From assembly GCF_001426505.1 (NCBI RefSeq), contig NZ_LMEV01000001.1, forward strand, positions 264,994 through 328,993: a stretch of 64,000 nt of DNA, read 5' to 3'. Position 1 is the stretch's first letter, and each line of letters begins with the position of its first letter. Below the pieces are notes generated by a model. That model worked only from the letters and a program-made list of their open reading frames with translations. It was not told the origin of the DNA and ran no database searches. The position numbers and the translations under genes were made by a program. This stretch comes from Variovorax sp. Root473. Its GTDB lineage: Bacteria > Pseudomonadota > Gammaproteobacteria > Burkholderiales > Burkholderiaceae_C. Of the stretch, positions 18,966 to 29,659 are shown piece after piece.

Positions 18966-19616
18966 ATGCAGAAATTCACCGTGCACAAGGGCCTCGTGGC
19001 CCCCATGGACCGCGAGAACGTCGACACCGACGCGATCATTCCCAAGCAGTTCCTCAAGTCGATCAAGAAAACCGGCTTCGGCGTGAACCTGTTCGACGAG
19101 TGGCGCTACCTGGACGCCGGCTTTCCCGGCCAGGACCCGGCCAGCCGCAAGCCGAATCCCGACTTCGTGCTGAACCAGGCGCGCTACGCCGGCGCCTCGG
19201 TGCTGCTGGCGCGCAAGAACTTCGGCTGCGGCTCGTCGCGCGAGCACGCGCCGTGGGCGCTCGACCAGTACGGCTTTCGCGCGATCATTGCGCCGAGCTA
19301 CGCCGACATCTTCTTCAACAACAGCTTCAAGAACGGCCTGCTGCCGATCGTGCTGCCCGAGGCGCAGGTCTCGCAGCTGTTCGACGAAGCCTTCGCCTTC
19401 CCGGGCTACACACTGACCATCGACCTGGAACGCCAGGTGGTCGTGAAGCCCGACGGCCAGGAGTTCGCGTTCGACGTGCAGGCCTTCCGCAAGTACTGCC
19501 TGATCAACGGGCTGGACGACATCGGCCTCACGCTGCGCCACAAGGACAAGATCAAGGCCTTCGAGACCGAGCGCCTGGCGCAGAAGCCCTGGCTCGCGCA
19601 CACGATGATCTCGTGA
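18966..19616 (+). CDS. leuD: 3-isopropylmalate dehydratase small subunit
   Basis: The 216-residue swivel-domain partner of LeuC has the N-terminal [15 protein letters not shown] segment, the [18 protein letters not shown] loop that contacts substrate, and the [16 protein letters not shown] stretch, all typical of LeuD. Many Burkholderiales carry an entericidin-type gene between leuC and leuD; none is present in the 16-bp gap here. LeuB follows after 43 bp. Confidence 0.98.
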   Translation: MQKFTVHKGLVAPMDRENVDTDAIIPKQFLKSIKKTGFGVNLFDEWRYLDAGFPGQDPASRKPNPDFVLNQARYAGASVLLARKNFGCGSSREHAPWALDQYGFRAIIAPSYADIFFNNSFKNGLLPIVLPEAQVSQLFDEAFAFPGYTLTIDLERQVVVKPDGQEFAFDVQAFRKYCLINGLDDIGLTLRHKDKIKAFETERLAQKPWLAHTMIS

Positions 19617-19659
19617 TCGGCGGCATTTCCGTTTTCAAGAAAAAACCTCAGACCAACTT

Positions 19660-20748
19660 ATGAAAATCGCAGTTCTCCCGGGTGACGGCATCGGCACCGA
19701 AATCGTGGCGGAAGCCGTCAGGGTGCTCGAAGTCCTCGACCTGAAGTTCGAGATGGAATCGGCCCTGGTCGGCGGTGCGGCCTACGAGGCCCACGGCCAC
19801 CCGCTGCCCGAGTCGACGCTCAAGCTCGCCAAGGAATCCGACGCGGTGCTGTTCGGCGCGGTGGGCGACTGGAAGTACGACAAGCTCGACCGCCCGCTGC
19901 GTCCCGAGCAGGCCATCCTGGGGCTGCGCAAGAACCTGGGCCTGTTCGCGAACTTCCGTCCGGCGATCTGCTACGAGCAGCTGGTGGGCGCCTCCAGCCT
20001 CAAGCCCGAGCTGATCGCGGGCCTGGACATCCTGATCATCCGCGAGCTGACCGGCGACATCTACTTTGGCCAGCCGCGCGGCCGTCGCACAGCAGTGGAC
20101 GGGCACTTCCCGGGCGCCGAGGAAGCCTTCGACACGATGCGCTACTCGCGCCCCGAGGTCGAGCGCATCGCCCGCGTCGCCTTCGAGGCGGCCCGCAAGC
20201 GCAGCAAGCGCGTGACCAGCGTGGACAAGGCCAACGTGCTGGAGACCTTCCAGTTCTGGAAGGACATCGTGACCGAGGTCGGCAAGGAGTACCCGGACGT
20301 CGAACTCGACCACATGTACGTCGACAACGCGGCCATGCAGCTTGTGAAGGCGCCCAAGAAATTCGACGTGGTGGTCACCGGCAACATGTTCGGCGACATC
20401 CTCTCGGACGAGGCGGCGATGCTCACCGGCTCGATCGGCATGCTGCCCTCGGCCTCGCTCAATGCGAGCAACCAGGGCCTGTACGAGCCCAGCCACGGCA
20501 GCGCCCCCGACATTGCTGGCAAAGGGGTTGCCAATCCTTTGGCTACAATCCTGTCCGCTGCCATGATGCTCCGCTTCTCCCTCAACCAGCCCGAAGCTGC
20601 CGACCGTATCGAGTCGGCGGTCAAGCACGTGCTCGCCTCCGGGCTGCGCACGGGCGACATCTGGTCCGAAGGCACGAAGCGCGTCGGCACCCGCGAAATG
20701 GGCGACGCGGTCGTAGCAGCCATCACCAAAAAGACGATTACCGGCTAA
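19660..20748 (+). CDS. leuB: 3-isopropylmalate dehydrogenase
   Basis: LeuB oxidatively decarboxylates 3-isopropylmalate with NAD+. In the 362-residue protein, [10 protein letters not shown] opens the nucleotide fold. The substrate arginines and tyrosine are in [21 protein letters not shown] and [10 protein letters not shown]. The conserved catalytic segments are [11 protein letters not shown] and DNAAMQL, and the NAD-binding end is [19 protein letters not shown]. It completes the leuCDB run. Confidence 0.98.
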   Translation: MKIAVLPGDGIGTEIVAEAVRVLEVLDLKFEMESALVGGAAYEAHGHPLPESTLKLAKESDAVLFGAVGDWKYDKLDRPLRPEQAILGLRKNLGLFANFRPAICYEQLVGASSLKPELIAGLDILIIRELTGDIYFGQPRGRRTAVDGHFPGAEEAFDTMRYSRPEVERIARVAFEAARKRSKRVTSVDKANVLETFQFWKDIVTEVGKEYPDVELDHMYVDNAAMQLVKAPKKFDVVVTGNMFGDILSDEAAMLTGSIGMLPSASLNASNQGLYEPSHGSAPDIAGKGVANPLATILSAAMMLRFSLNQPEAADRIESAVKHVLASGLRTGDIWSEGTKRVGTREMGDAVVAAITKKTITG

Positions 20749-20772
20749 CCGCAGCCCGCTTCGTCACGCCCT

Positions 20773-20820
20773 CCCCCGGCCGACGAGTCGGGGGCAAAAA
20801 AGACTGATTTTTTCTTTCTT
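20773..20820 (+). terminator. Possible weak terminator or attenuator between leuB and asd
   Basis: CCCCCG (20773-20778) can pair with CGGGGG (20789-20794) across a 10-nt loop. An A-rich spacer and a TTTTTTCTTTCTT stretch (20808-20820) follow, ending 18 bp before asd. The T-tract is about 14 nt from the stem, so termination would be inefficient. Confidence 0.35.
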
Positions 20821-20838
20821 CACTAAGGGCAAACTGAA

Positions 20839-21984
20839 ATGGCGAACGCATCCAAGCAACCTCTGGTCGGCCTCGTGGGCTGGCGCGGCATGGTCGGCTC
20901 GGTCCTCATGGACCGCATGCAGGCCGAAGGCGACTTCGGCCTCATCGAACCGGTCTTCTTCTCGACCTCCAACGCCGGCGGCAAGGCCCCGGCGATGGCC
21001 AAGAACGAAACCGCGCTGAAGGATGCGAACGACATCGAGGCACTGAAGAAGTGCGACATCGTCATCACCTGCCAGGGCGGCGACTACACCAGCGAGGTGT
21101 TCCCCAAGCTGCGCGCCGCCGGCTGGAACGGCCACTGGATCGACGCGGCCTCCACGCTGCGCATGAACGATGACGCGATCATCGTGCTCGACCCCGTCAA
21201 CCTGCCCGTGATCCAGAACGCGCTCGCCAAGGGCGGCAAGAACTGGGTCGGCGGCAACTGCACCGTGAGCTGCATGCTCATGGGCGTGGGCGCCCTCTAC
21301 AAGGCCGGCCTGGTCGAGTGGATGACCAGCATGACCTACCAGGCGGCCTCGGGCGGCGGCGCCCAGCACATGCGCGAGCTGCTGACCCAGTTCGGCACCC
21401 TGAACGCCGAAGTGCGTGCCCTGCTCGACGACCCGAAGTCGGCCATCCTCGAAATCGACCGCAAGGTGCTGCACAAGCAACAGAACCTGAGCGCCTCCGA
21501 AATCGCCAACTTCGGTGCCCCGCTGGGCGGCTCGCTGATCCCCTGGATCGACAAGGACCTGGGCGACGGCATGTCCAAGGAAGAGTGGAAGGGCGGCGCC
21601 GAGACCAACAAGATCCTCGGCCAGGGCGCGGGCTTCGGCACCGCCGCCACGCCGGTGGACGGCTTCTGCGTGCGCATCGGCGCCATGCGCTGCCACAGCC
21701 AGGCGCTGACCTTCAAGCTCAAGAAGGACGTGCCGCTGGCCGACATCGAAGCGATGATCGCCGCCGACAACCCCTGGGCGAAGGTCGTACCGAACACGCG
21801 CGAAGCCACGGTCAAGGACCTGACGCCGGTGGCCGTGACCGGCACCATGGACATCCCGGTCGGTCGCATCCGCAAGCTGGCGATGGGCCCCGAGTACGTC
21901 GGCGCGTTCACCATTGGCGACCAACTGCTGTGGGGCGCCGCCGAACCGCTGCGCCGCATGCTGCGCATCCTGCTCGAAGCCTGA
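20839..21984 (+). CDS. asd: Aspartate-semialdehyde dehydrogenase
   Basis: Asd reduces aspartyl phosphate to aspartate semialdehyde, the branch point to lysine, diaminopimelate, methionine and threonine. The 381-residue protein has the NADP loop [14 protein letters not shown], the catalytic cysteine in [16 protein letters not shown], an [13 protein letters not shown] segment and a catalytic-histidine region around [12 protein letters not shown]. This is the form common in gamma- and betaproteobacteria. Its gap to leuB is 90 bp and to fimV 167 bp. Confidence 0.97.
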   Translation: MANASKQPLVGLVGWRGMVGSVLMDRMQAEGDFGLIEPVFFSTSNAGGKAPAMAKNETALKDANDIEALKKCDIVITCQGGDYTSEVFPKLRAAGWNGHWIDAASTLRMNDDAIIVLDPVNLPVIQNALAKGGKNWVGGNCTVSCMLMGVGALYKAGLVEWMTSMTYQAASGGGAQHMRELLTQFGTLNAEVRALLDDPKSAILEIDRKVLHKQQNLSASEIANFGAPLGGSLIPWIDKDLGDGMSKEEWKGGAETNKILGQGAGFGTAATPVDGFCVRIGAMRCHSQALTFKLKKDVPLADIEAMIAADNPWAKVVPNTREATVKDLTPVAVTGTMDIPVGRIRKLAMGPEYVGAFTIGDQLLWGAAEPLRRMLRILLEA

Positions 21985-22017
21985 TGCGGGCAGCTCAGGG
22001 CCTTGAAATACAAAAAT

Positions 22018-22033
22018 GTTGCCGAAAGGCAAC
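22018..22033 (+). other. Small GNRA-capped hairpin upstream of fimV
   Basis: GTTGCC pairs with GGCAAC around a GAAA tetraloop, 33 bp after the asd stop codon. There is no T-tract, so it is not a classical terminator. It could stabilise an mRNA end or be part of the fimV leader. Confidence 0.4.
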
Positions 22034-22151
22034 GAAGGATGTCATCGGAAGTATGCGCGCACTGGGTAGATCAGGCGCATTGCCTTGTCAGTGCATGGTG
22101 ATGATGCTAACGTCCTCTTACAAATTCAGGGCCTGAGCCGCCCCTATCAGC

Positions 22152-24911
22152 ATGACAAGACATCTGTTGCCCGCGGCCCGCCCTTCGGCCGCCCGCCCCG
22201 CCCTGCCGTCGAATGGCTGGCGCCTCTCCCTCCTGGGTGCCGCTGCGGCCCTGACGCTGGGGCTTGCCAGCGCCAACGCCAGCGCGTTCACACTGGGACC
22301 GCTGCGCGTGCAGTCCGCATTGGGCGAACCGCTGCGCGCCGAGATCGATGTCACCGAAATCGCCGCCAATGAAGCGGACGGCCTGAAGATCAACATCGCC
22401 ACGGCCGAGGCCTTCAAGAACGCGGGCATCCCGTACAACGCAGCCCTTGGCGACGTGAAAGCCACGCTGCAACGCCGCGCTGGCGGCCAGTATGTCGTGC
22501 GCCTGGCCGGCAACCGCCCGCTCAACGACCCCTTCATCGACCTGCTGCTCGAAGCCAATGGCGCCTCGGGCCGTATCGTGCGCGACTACACCGTTCTGCT
22601 CGATCCGCCGGTCACGCGCCAGGCGGCCACTGCGCCGGTGGCGCCCATCGCACCGCAGATCGCGACGCCGGTCGAGCGTCCCGCACCCGCCCCCCGCGTG
22701 CGCCGTGAACCCGCACCCGCGGTTGCGGCAACGCCCGCTGCGGCTGCGCCAGCTCCTGCGGCTGCCGCGCCCGCACGCGCTGCCGTCGCCACCCCGAGCG
22801 GTGGCAGTGGCGAACAGCTCACGGTGCGCCGGGGCGACACCGCCGGCAGGATCGCCGCGGCCCACAAGCCTGCCGATGTCTCGCTCGACCAGATGCTGGT
22901 CGCGCTGCTGAACGCCAACCCCGACGCCTTCATCGGTGGCAACGTCAACCGGATGAAGGCCGGTGCCGTGCTCGACCTGCCGAACGCCGCTGCAGCGGCC
23001 GCCGTGCCGGCCGCCGAAGCGCGCCGCACGATCACCGCGCAAAGCCGCGACTTCGGCAGCTACCGACAGCGCCTTGCGGAAAACGCTCCAACCACCAATG
23101 TGGCCGCCGCGAGCCGCCAGGCTTCGGGCAAGCTGCAGGCCAGCGTGGAAGACCGCAATGCCGCCGCCAGCGCGGCCGACAAGCTCACGGTGTCGCAAGG
23201 CAACGCCGCAGCGCGCGCCGCCGATGAAAAGGTCGCGCAGGCCCGCCAGGCGCAGGACAGCAGCAACCGCGTCGCCGAACTTACGAAGAACATCAACGAG
23301 CTGAACAAGCTCAAGGCCGGTGCTGGCACCGGCACCGGATCGTCCGCTGCTGCTGCGCCTGCAGCGTCGGCCACCACACCCGGCATTGCTGTTCCTGCAC
23401 CGCTGACGGGTGCCACGACGCCGACGCCGACGACCACGGCCAGCCCTGCCCCCGTCGCCGCACCGGCAACGCCGGCTCCCGCCGCTGCACCGGTGGCTGC
23501 TGCAACCGCGCCTGTCGCCGCCGCGTCTGCCGCTGTTGCACCCGCCGCAGCAGCCGCCCCCTCCGCCACCGACGCGGCCGCCCTCCCCGTGGCAGCCGCT
23601 GCCAGCGCTGCGGCCGCCGCCGCGCCTGTCGTCGCGCCCAAGCCAGTGGTCAAGGCCGCTCCGCCGCCGCCCCCGCCGGAGCGCAGCTTCCTCGACGAGC
23701 TGCTGGACAATCCGCTGATGCTTGCCGGTGCCGCGCTGATCGCGCTGCTGATCGGCTTCCTGCTGTACCGCGTGCTGGGCCGCCGCCGTGAAGAGATGAG
23801 CGAAAGCGTGTTCCTCGAGAGCCGCATTCCGAAGGACTCGTTCTTCGGCGCCAGTGGCGGCGAATCGGTCGACACCAAGAACCGCGGCGACTCCACCGTG
23901 TCGTCGCTGTCGTACTCGCCGAGCCAGCTCGACGCGGGCGACGTCGACCCGGTCGCCGAAGCCGACGTGTACCTCGCCTACGGCCGCGACCTGCAGGCCG
24001 AGGAAATCCTGCGTGAAGCGCTGCGCCTGAACCCGGACCGCACCGCGATCCATCTCAAGCTGCTCGAAATCCACGCCAAGCGCCGCGACGTGCGCGCCTT
24101 CGACGGCCTGGCCACCGAAGTGCACAAGCTGACCAACGGCGCCGGCTCCGAATGGAACCGTGTGGTCGACATGGGCAAGGACCTCGACCCGGGCAACCCG
24201 CTGTACGAATCGGGCACGGGCACTGCGCGTGGTGCGAGCCAGGCCGAAACCGCCGCGTTCGCTGGCGTATTGGCAGCAGCCGCCAAGCCGGCCGCCGCAC
24301 CCGTCGTGGCGCCGCCGCCCCCGGCTGCACCGCCCGTCGCATCGGCCCCGCCGGCCTTCATGCCATCGGTCGCACCGCTGGACTTCGACCTCGACCTGAC
24401 CCAGCCGCCAGCTCCGACGCCCGCCCCGGTGGGTGCCAGCCTGCCGAAGTCGGTCTATGCCCCAGCGCCCGCACCGGCCCCGCTGAGCAACGGCCACGCC
24501 GCAGCGCCTGTCGACCTCGAAAACGACTTCGACACGGCACCCGGCGCGCTGACCGCGAACACCCGCCCCTCGTCGCTGAACGACGCCGAGCACAACACCC
24601 GTCCGGCCATGCTGCGCGATGCGCTGCCCGCCGATTCGGGCTTCATCGAGTTCGACATGAGCGCCCTCGCCGGCCTGCCGGCCCGCTCCGCTGCCGCTGA
24701 AGCACCGCGTTCCGCGGCCGTGGCGACCTCGCCGTCCGCACTGGACGACGACGGCGACGACAACCCGCACGCCGTGAAGCTCTCGTTGGCCCGTGAACTG
24801 CAGGCCATCGGCGACGTCGAAGGTGCGCGCTCGCTGGTCGAGGAAGTCGAAGCCGAAAGCGCCGGCGACCTCAAATCGCAAGCCAAGCAACTGCTCGCCG
24901 AACTGCGCTGA
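22152..24911 (+). CDS. fimV: FimV/HubP-like polar hub protein
   Basis: The 919-residue protein has a signal segment (about 1-45) ending in ANASAFTLGPLRVQSALGEP, the hallmark FimV N-terminus. A FimV domain follows (about 45-155), then a LysM-like peptidoglycan-binding domain (about 220-278, with LTVRRGDTAGRIAAAH). A long Ala/Pro-rich linker and a transmembrane helix (about 522-545, PLMLAGAALIALLIGFLLY) come next. The cytoplasmic part has TPR-like repeats and ends in the FimV C-terminal motif (about 870-918). The family organises the cell pole, type IV pili and twitching. Repetitive GCC/GCA-rich codons cause long antisense open frames here. Confidence 0.93.
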   Translation: MTRHLLPAARPSAARPALPSNGWRLSLLGAAAALTLGLASANASAFTLGPLRVQSALGEPLRAEIDVTEIAANEADGLKINIATAEAFKNAGIPYNAALGDVKATLQRRAGGQYVVRLAGNRPLNDPFIDLLLEANGASGRIVRDYTVLLDPPVTRQAATAPVAPIAPQIATPVERPAPAPRVRREPAPAVAATPAAAAPAPAAAAPARAAVATPSGGSGEQLTVRRGDTAGRIAAAHKPADVSLDQMLVALLNANPDAFIGGNVNRMKAGAVLDLPNAAAAAAVPAAEARRTITAQSRDFGSYRQRLAENAPTTNVAAASRQASGKLQASVEDRNAAASAADKLTVSQGNAAARAADEKVAQARQAQDSSNRVAELTKNINELNKLKAGAGTGTGSSAAAAPAASATTPGIAVPAPLTGATTPTPTTTASPAPVAAPATPAPAAAPVAAATAPVAAASAAVAPAAAAAPSATDAAALPVAAAASAAAAAAPVVAPKPVVKAAPPPPPPERSFLDELLDNPLMLAGAALIALLIGFLLYRVLGRRREEMSESVFLESRIPKDSFFGASGGESVDTKNRGDSTVSSLSYSPSQLDAGDVDPVAEADVYLAYGRDLQAEEILREALRLNPDRTAIHLKLLEIHAKRRDVRAFDGLATEVHKLTNGAGSEWNRVVDMGKDLDPGNPLYESGTGTARGASQAETAAFAGVLAAAAKPAAAPVVAPPPPAAPPVASAPPAFMPSVAPLDFDLDLTQPPAPTPAPVGASLPKSVYAPAPAPAPLSNGHAAAPVDLENDFDTAPGALTANTRPSSLNDAEHNTRPAMLRDALPADSGFIEFDMSALAGLPARSAAAEAPRSAAVATSPSALDDDGDDNPHAVKLSLARELQAIGDVEGARSLVEEVEAESAGDLKSQAKQLLAELR

Positions 24912-24942
24912 GCCGGTTGCCGACTGCCCTTCTGATCGCTTC

Positions 24943-25767
24943 GTGAGGCTGGCACTCGGCATCCGCTACAACGGCCAGGCATACGAGGGCTGGCAAAGCC
25001 AGCGCTCGGGCCGCACGGTGCAGGACAAGCTCGAAGCCGCCCTCGCGAAGTTCGCCGGCCTGCCCGCCGGCAGCAGGGTCAGCACGCTGTGCGCCGGCCG
25101 CACCGACGCCGGCGTGCACGGGCTGATGCAGGTGGTGCACTTCGACACCGCCATTGAGCGCGATCCTTTCTCCTGGATGCGCGGCACCAACCGCTACCTG
25201 CCCGACGACATCGCGGTGCAGTGGGCGCACCCGGTGCCCGCCGAATTCCATTGCCGCGCCAGCGCCCTGGCACGCCGCTACGTCTACGTGCTCTCCCAAT
25301 CACCCGTGCGGCCGAGCCTCGACGCGGGCCGGGTCGGCTGGTCGATGTACCCGCTCGACGGCGACGCGATGCGCGCCGCGGCGGCGCTGCTGGTGGGCCG
25401 GCACGATTTCAGCTCGTTCCGCGCCTCGGCCTGCCAGGCCCTCTCGCCGGTCAAGGACCTGCGGCGCCTGGAGATCACGCGCGTGGGCGACGGCGAACGC
25501 TGCCGGTGGCATTTCGAGTTCGAGGCGGACGCCTTCCTGCACCACATGATCCGCAACCTGATGGGCAGCCTGGTGCGCATCGGCCGCGGCGACGAGCGGC
25601 CCGAATGGATCACGAAGGTGCTCGAGGCGCGCAGCCGCAAGGTCGCGGCGCCCACCTTTTCCGCCGACGGCCTGTATTTCCTCGGCCCGTTGTACGACGC
25701 CAAGTGGGGTCTGCCGGCCGAGGCCACGTTCCAGGGCGAGCGGGCTTCGTATGATGGCCCGCCATGA
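24943..25767 (+). CDS. truA: tRNA pseudouridine(38-40) synthase
   Basis: TruA makes pseudouridine at positions 38-40 of tRNA anticodon stems. The 274-residue protein begins MRLALGIRYNGQAYEGWQSQ from a GTG at 24943. The frame is open upstream inside fimV, but this start matches the conserved family N-terminus. The catalytic aspartate is D55 in GRTDAGVH. CRASALARRYVYVL, ASACQALSPVKDLRRLE and HHMIRNLMGSLVRIGRG are further family motifs. It follows fimV by 31 bp and overlaps trpF by 4 bp. Confidence 0.95.
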   Translation: MRLALGIRYNGQAYEGWQSQRSGRTVQDKLEAALAKFAGLPAGSRVSTLCAGRTDAGVHGLMQVVHFDTAIERDPFSWMRGTNRYLPDDIAVQWAHPVPAEFHCRASALARRYVYVLSQSPVRPSLDAGRVGWSMYPLDGDAMRAAAALLVGRHDFSSFRASACQALSPVKDLRRLEITRVGDGERCRWHFEFEADAFLHHMIRNLMGSLVRIGRGDERPEWITKVLEARSRKVAAPTFSADGLYFLGPLYDAKWGLPAEATFQGERASYDGPP

Positions 25768-26507
25768 CATCCCCTGCTCCCCTCACGCCGCGCACCCGCA
25801 TCAAGATCTGTGGCCTCACGCGTGAGGCCGACGTCGACGCGGCGGTCGAGGCCGGCGCCGACGCGATCGGTTTCGTGCTTTACCCGAAGAGCCCGCGCGC
25901 CGTGAGCGCCGAGCGCGCCGCCGAACTGGCTTCGCGCCTGCCGCCCTTCATCACGCCGGTGCTGCTGTTCGTGAACGAGGCCGCTCCTGAAGTCATAGCA
26001 TCCCTGACCCGTGTGCCGGGCGCCATGGCGCAGTTCCACGGCGAAGAGACGCACGCACAGTGCGAAGAATCCACCGGCCATGGCCGCTTTCGCTACCTGC
26101 GCGCCGCCCGCATTCCACTCGGCGCGGCCGGGGCCGGCTTCGACCTCGTAAAATATGCGTCCGATTACTCCCACGCCCAGGCCATCCTGCTCGACGCCCA
26201 TGTCGAAGGTTATGGCGGAGGCGGCAAGGCTTTCGATTGGTCACTTCTTCCACCCGCCGTCGACGCTCACCTCGTCTTGAGTGGTGGGCTCACACCTGCA
26301 AACGTGAGCGATGGCATTCACAGCCTGCGGACGCGCTGCAAGACGCTGTCCGTTGATGTGAGCTCGGGCGTCGAAATCGACGGTCCCGGGCACAAGGGCC
26401 TCAAGGACGCCGGAAAGATCCGGGCATTCGTCGCCGCCGTGAGAGCCGCAGATGCGGCGAACACTGTCAAAGCCTCGGCTGCCGACGCTTCGTCCTTCTC
26501 CAGTTAG
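25764..26507 (+). CDS. trpF: Phosphoribosylanthranilate isomerase
   Basis: TrpF converts phosphoribosylanthranilate to CdRP in tryptophan synthesis. The 247-residue (beta/alpha)8 protein has the general-base cysteine in IKICGLT (C16-G17-L18), the acid aspartate in [30 protein letters not shown] and [19 protein letters not shown] poorly conserved tail of about 25 residues, rich in Ala and Ser, follows the last helix. The ATG overlaps the truA stop (ATGA), a common arrangement in Burkholderiales. Confidence 0.96.
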   Translation: MTSPAPLTPRTRIKICGLTREADVDAAVEAGADAIGFVLYPKSPRAVSAERAAELASRLPPFITPVLLFVNEAAPEVIASLTRVPGAMAQFHGEETHAQCEESTGHGRFRYLRAARIPLGAAGAGFDLVKYASDYSHAQAILLDAHVEGYGGGGKAFDWSLLPPAVDAHLVLSGGLTPANVSDGIHSLRTRCKTLSVDVSSGVEIDGPGHKGLKDAGKIRAFVAAVRAADAANTVKASAADASSFSS

Positions 26508-26554
26508 CCGCCGCACCCGATCGCACTCGGGCTGCGGCCCATCGATCGAGAACC

Positions 26555-27841
26555 ATGCAAAGCCAATTCCAGGACTACCAGCAACCCGACGCCAGCGGGC
26601 ACTTCGGCCCCTACGGCGGCACCTTCGCGAGCGAGACGCTCACCCACGCGATCAACGAACTGCGCGACGCGTATGCGAAGTTCAAGGACGACCCGGCCTT
26701 CCTGGCCGAGTTCCACTACGAGCTGAAGCACTTCGTCGGCCGGCCTTCGCCGATCTATCACGCCGCGCGCACCAGCCGAGAAATGGGCGGCGCGCAGATC
26801 TACCTGAAGCGCGAAGACCTGAACCATACCGGCGCGCACAAGATCAACAACGTGATCGGCCAGGCGATGCTCGCGCGTCACATGGGCAAGCCGCGCATCA
26901 TTGCGGAGACCGGTGCCGGCCAGCATGGCGTGGCCACAGCCACCATCTGCGCCCGCTACGGGCTCGAATGCGTGGTCTACATGGGCAGCCAGGACGTGAA
27001 GCGCCAGAGCCCCAACGTCTACCGCATGAACCTGCTGGGCGCCACGGTGGTGCCCGTCGAGTCGGGCAGCAAGACGCTGAAGGACGCGCTCAACGAGGCC
27101 ATGCGCGACTGGGTCACCAACGTCGAAAACACCTTCTACATCATCGGCACGGTGGCGGGCCCGCACCCCTACCCGACGATGGTGCGCGACTTCCAGAGCG
27201 TGATCGGCAAGGAATGCATTGACCAGATGCCCGCCATGCTGGCAGCCGACGGCATCACCGGTGAAGCCGAGGGCAAGCAGCCCGACGTCGTGGTCGCCTG
27301 CGTGGGCGGCGGCAGCAACGCGATCGGCATCTTCCACCCCTACATTCCGTTCGCAGGCACGCGTCTCATCGGCGTGGAAGCGGCCGGCGAAGGCCTGGAC
27401 AGCGGCAAGCACGCCGCCTCGATCCTGCGCGGCAGCCCCGGCGTGCTGCACGGCAACCGCACCTACCTGCTGCAGAACGAGGACGGCCAGATCACCGAGA
27501 CGCACAGCATCAGCGCCGGCCTCGACTACCCGGGCGTGGGCCCCGAGCACGCGCACCTGGCCGACATCGGCCGCGCCGAATACGTCGGTGTCACCGACGT
27601 CGAGGCGCTCGAAGCCTTCCACTACCTGTGCCGCACGGAGGGCATCATTCCCGCACTCGAATCCAGCCACGCCGTGGCCTACGCGCTGAAGCTCGCGAAG
27701 ACCATGCGCCCCGACCAGTCGATCCTCGTGAATCTCTCGGGCCGCGGCGACAAGGACATCGGCACCGTCGCCGACCTGTCGGGCGTCGACTTCTACGACC
27801 GGCCCTCGATGCGCGGTCTGAGCGTGAAGGGAGGCAAGTGA
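26555..27841 (+). CDS. trpB: Tryptophan synthase beta subunit
   Basis: TrpB joins indole and serine with PLP. In the 428-residue protein the PLP lysine is K96 in [15 protein letters not shown]. The catalytic glutamate lies in ETGAGQHG, and the phosphate-binding glycine loop is [10 protein letters not shown]. The C-terminal [14 protein letters not shown] and SGRGDKDI motifs are present. About 20 extra N-terminal residues precede the conserved [13 protein letters not shown]. The stop codon shares one base with the trpA start (TGATG), consistent with equal production of the two subunits. Confidence 0.98.
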   Translation: MQSQFQDYQQPDASGHFGPYGGTFASETLTHAINELRDAYAKFKDDPAFLAEFHYELKHFVGRPSPIYHAARTSREMGGAQIYLKREDLNHTGAHKINNVIGQAMLARHMGKPRIIAETGAGQHGVATATICARYGLECVVYMGSQDVKRQSPNVYRMNLLGATVVPVESGSKTLKDALNEAMRDWVTNVENTFYIIGTVAGPHPYPTMVRDFQSVIGKECIDQMPAMLAADGITGEAEGKQPDVVVACVGGGSNAIGIFHPYIPFAGTRLIGVEAAGEGLDSGKHAASILRGSPGVLHGNRTYLLQNEDGQITETHSISAGLDYPGVGPEHAHLADIGRAEYVGVTDVEALEAFHYLCRTEGIIPALESSHAVAYALKLAKTMRPDQSILVNLSGRGDKDIGTVADLSGVDFYDRPSMRGLSVKGGK

Positions 27842-28686
27842 TGAGCCGCATTGCTGCCAAGTTCCGGGCCCTGCAGGCGCAAGGCCGTCGCGCGCTGATC
27901 CCCTACGTCACCGCCGGCTTCCCCTTCGCCGACATCACGCCCGAACTCATGCACGGCATGGTCGAAGCCGGAGCCGATGTGATCGAGCTGGGCGTGCCCT
28001 TCTCCGACCCGATGGCCGACGGCCCCGTGATCCAGAAGGCCGGCGAGGCCGCGCTGGCGGTGGGCGTCGGCATGAAGCAGGTGCTCGCCATGGTGGCCGC
28101 CTTCCGCACGAAGGACACGACCACGCCGGTCGTGCTCATGGGCTACGCCAACCCGGTCGAGCGCTACGACCTCGTGCACGGCAAGAAGGCCTTCATCCGC
28201 GACGCGGCCGCGGCCGGTGTCGATGGTCTGCTGGTCGTCGACTACCCGCCCGAGGAGTGCGAGGACTTCGCCGCCGACCTGAAGGCCGCCGGCATCGACC
28301 TGATCTTCCTGCTGGCCCCCACCAGCACCGCCGAGCGCATGGCGCAGGTGGCGCGCATCGCGAGCGGCTACGTGTACTACGTGTCGCTCAAGGGCGTGAC
28401 GGGTGCCGGCCACCTCGACACCGAAGCGGTCGGGCGCATGATCCCGCGCATCCGCGAGCACGTGAGCATTCCGGTCGGCGTGGGCTTCGGCATCCGCGAC
28501 GCGCGCACGGCGCAGGCCATCGGCTCTGCGGCGGACGCCGTGGTCATCGGCACCAAGATCATTCAACTCATCGAAGACCAGCCCCGCGACAACGTGGTGC
28601 CCACGGTGCGCGAATTCCTGGCCGGCATCCGCGAGGCGCTCGACGCCCTGCCGGCCGCCACGGCCAAGAACGCAGCTGGTCGATAA
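27841..28686 (+). CDS. trpA: Tryptophan synthase alpha subunit
   Basis: TrpA cleaves indole-3-glycerol phosphate and passes indole to TrpB. The 281-residue TIM barrel begins [20 protein letters not shown], followed by PYVTAGFP with the family start. The catalytic glutamate and aspartate are in [51 protein letters not shown] and GVGFGIRDA are conserved. The frame is open upstream inside trpB, but the ATG at 27841 gives the expected start. AccD follows after 24 bp. Confidence 0.98.
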   Translation: MSRIAAKFRALQAQGRRALIPYVTAGFPFADITPELMHGMVEAGADVIELGVPFSDPMADGPVIQKAGEAALAVGVGMKQVLAMVAAFRTKDTTTPVVLMGYANPVERYDLVHGKKAFIRDAAAAGVDGLLVVDYPPEECEDFAADLKAAGIDLIFLLAPTSTAERMAQVARIASGYVYYVSLKGVTGAGHLDTEAVGRMIPRIREHVSIPVGVGFGIRDARTAQAIGSAADAVVIGTKIIQLIEDQPRDNVVPTVREFLAGIREALDALPAATAKNAAGR

Positions 28687-28710
28687 TCACTGCCCTCACA
28701 AGGAGCCCCC

Positions 28711-29583
28711 ATGAGCTGGCTTGAAAAACTGCTACCCGCCAAGATCGCACAAACCGACCCGTCCGAGCGCCGCCAGGTGCCCGAGGGCCTGTGGATCAAA
28801 TGCCCGGCCTGCGAGACCGTGCTGTACAAGACCGACCTCGAGCACAACCAGAACGTCTGCCCAAGCTGCAGCCACCACCACCGCATCGGCGCCCGCGCGC
28901 GCCTGGATGCGTTCCTCGACGCCGAAGGCCGCTACGAAGTCGGCCAGGAAGTGCTGCCGGTCGATGCCCTGAAGTTCAAGGACAGCCGCAAGTACCCCGA
29001 GCGCCTGAAAGAAGCCCTGGAGAACACCGGCGAGACCGACGCGCTGGTCGTCATGGGCGGCTCCGTCCACAGCATCAGCGTGGTCGTGGCCTGCTTCGAA
29101 TTCGAGTTCATGGGCGGCTCCATGGGCAGCGTGGTCGGCGAGCGCTTCGTGCGCGGCGTCGAAACGGCCATCGAGCAGAAGGTGCCGTTCATCTGCTTCA
29201 CCGCCACCGGCGGCGCGCGCATGCAGGAAGGCCTGCTCTCGCTGATGCAGATGGCCAAGACCAACGCCGCGCTCACGCGCCTGGCGAAGAAGGGCCTGCC
29301 CTACATCAGCGTGCTGACCGACCCGACCATGGGCGGCGTGAGCGCCGGCTTCGCCTTCGTGGGCGACGTGGTGATCGCCGAACCCAAGGCGCTGATCGGC
29401 TTTGCCGGCCCGCGCGTGATCGAATCGACCGTGCGCGTGACCTTGCCCGAGGGCTTCCAGCGCGCCGAGTTCCTGCAGACCAAGGGCGCGATCGACTTCA
29501 TCAGCGACCGCCGCGAACTGCGCAAGACCATCGCCAGCACGCTGGCCATGCTGCTGCGCCAGCCAGCCGACGCGGTGCTCTGA
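28711..29583 (+). CDS. accD: Acetyl-CoA carboxylase carboxyltransferase beta subunit
   Basis: AccD with AccA (not in this window) transfers CO2 from biotin to acetyl-CoA, the first step of fatty-acid synthesis. The 290-residue protein has the zinc ribbon C31-x2-C34-x15-C50-x2-C53 and the crotonase-type core with [20 protein letters not shown] and [14 protein letters not shown]. The start is after AAGGAG. It is the last gene of the trpFBA unit, as is common in proteobacteria, and it converges on yggT with a terminator between. Confidence 0.98.
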   Translation: MSWLEKLLPAKIAQTDPSERRQVPEGLWIKCPACETVLYKTDLEHNQNVCPSCSHHHRIGARARLDAFLDAEGRYEVGQEVLPVDALKFKDSRKYPERLKEALENTGETDALVVMGGSVHSISVVVACFEFEFMGGSMGSVVGERFVRGVETAIEQKVPFICFTATGGARMQEGLLSLMQMAKTNAALTRLAKKGLPYISVLTDPTMGGVSAGFAFVGDVVIAEPKALIGFAGPRVIESTVRVTLPEGFQRAEFLQTKGAIDFISDRRELRKTIASTLAMLLRQPADAVL

Positions 29584-29604
29584 CCGCTTCAGGCTTCGGC
29601 CTGT

Positions 29605-29640
29605 ACGCCCGCACGCCGCGAAGGCGGTGCGGGCGTTTTG
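29605..29640 (+). terminator. Intrinsic terminator after accD
   Basis: ACGCCCGCAC (29605-29614) pairs perfectly with GTGCGGGCGT (29627-29636), with more GC pairs inside the loop, and is followed by TTTT. It lies between convergent accD and yggT. Confidence 0.85.
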
Positions 29641-29659
29641 CCGTCTGGAGTGAACGCCC

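Noticed and set aside
20511..20560. Internal promoter in leuB for asd (TTGCCA and TACAAT)
   Set aside because: The two elements are only 10 bp apart, too close for a sigma-70 promoter.
22107..24962. 951-codon open frame opposite fimV
   Set aside because: Gly/Arg/Val-rich product caused by the Ala/Pro codon bias of fimV; no domain and no separate promoter or terminator.
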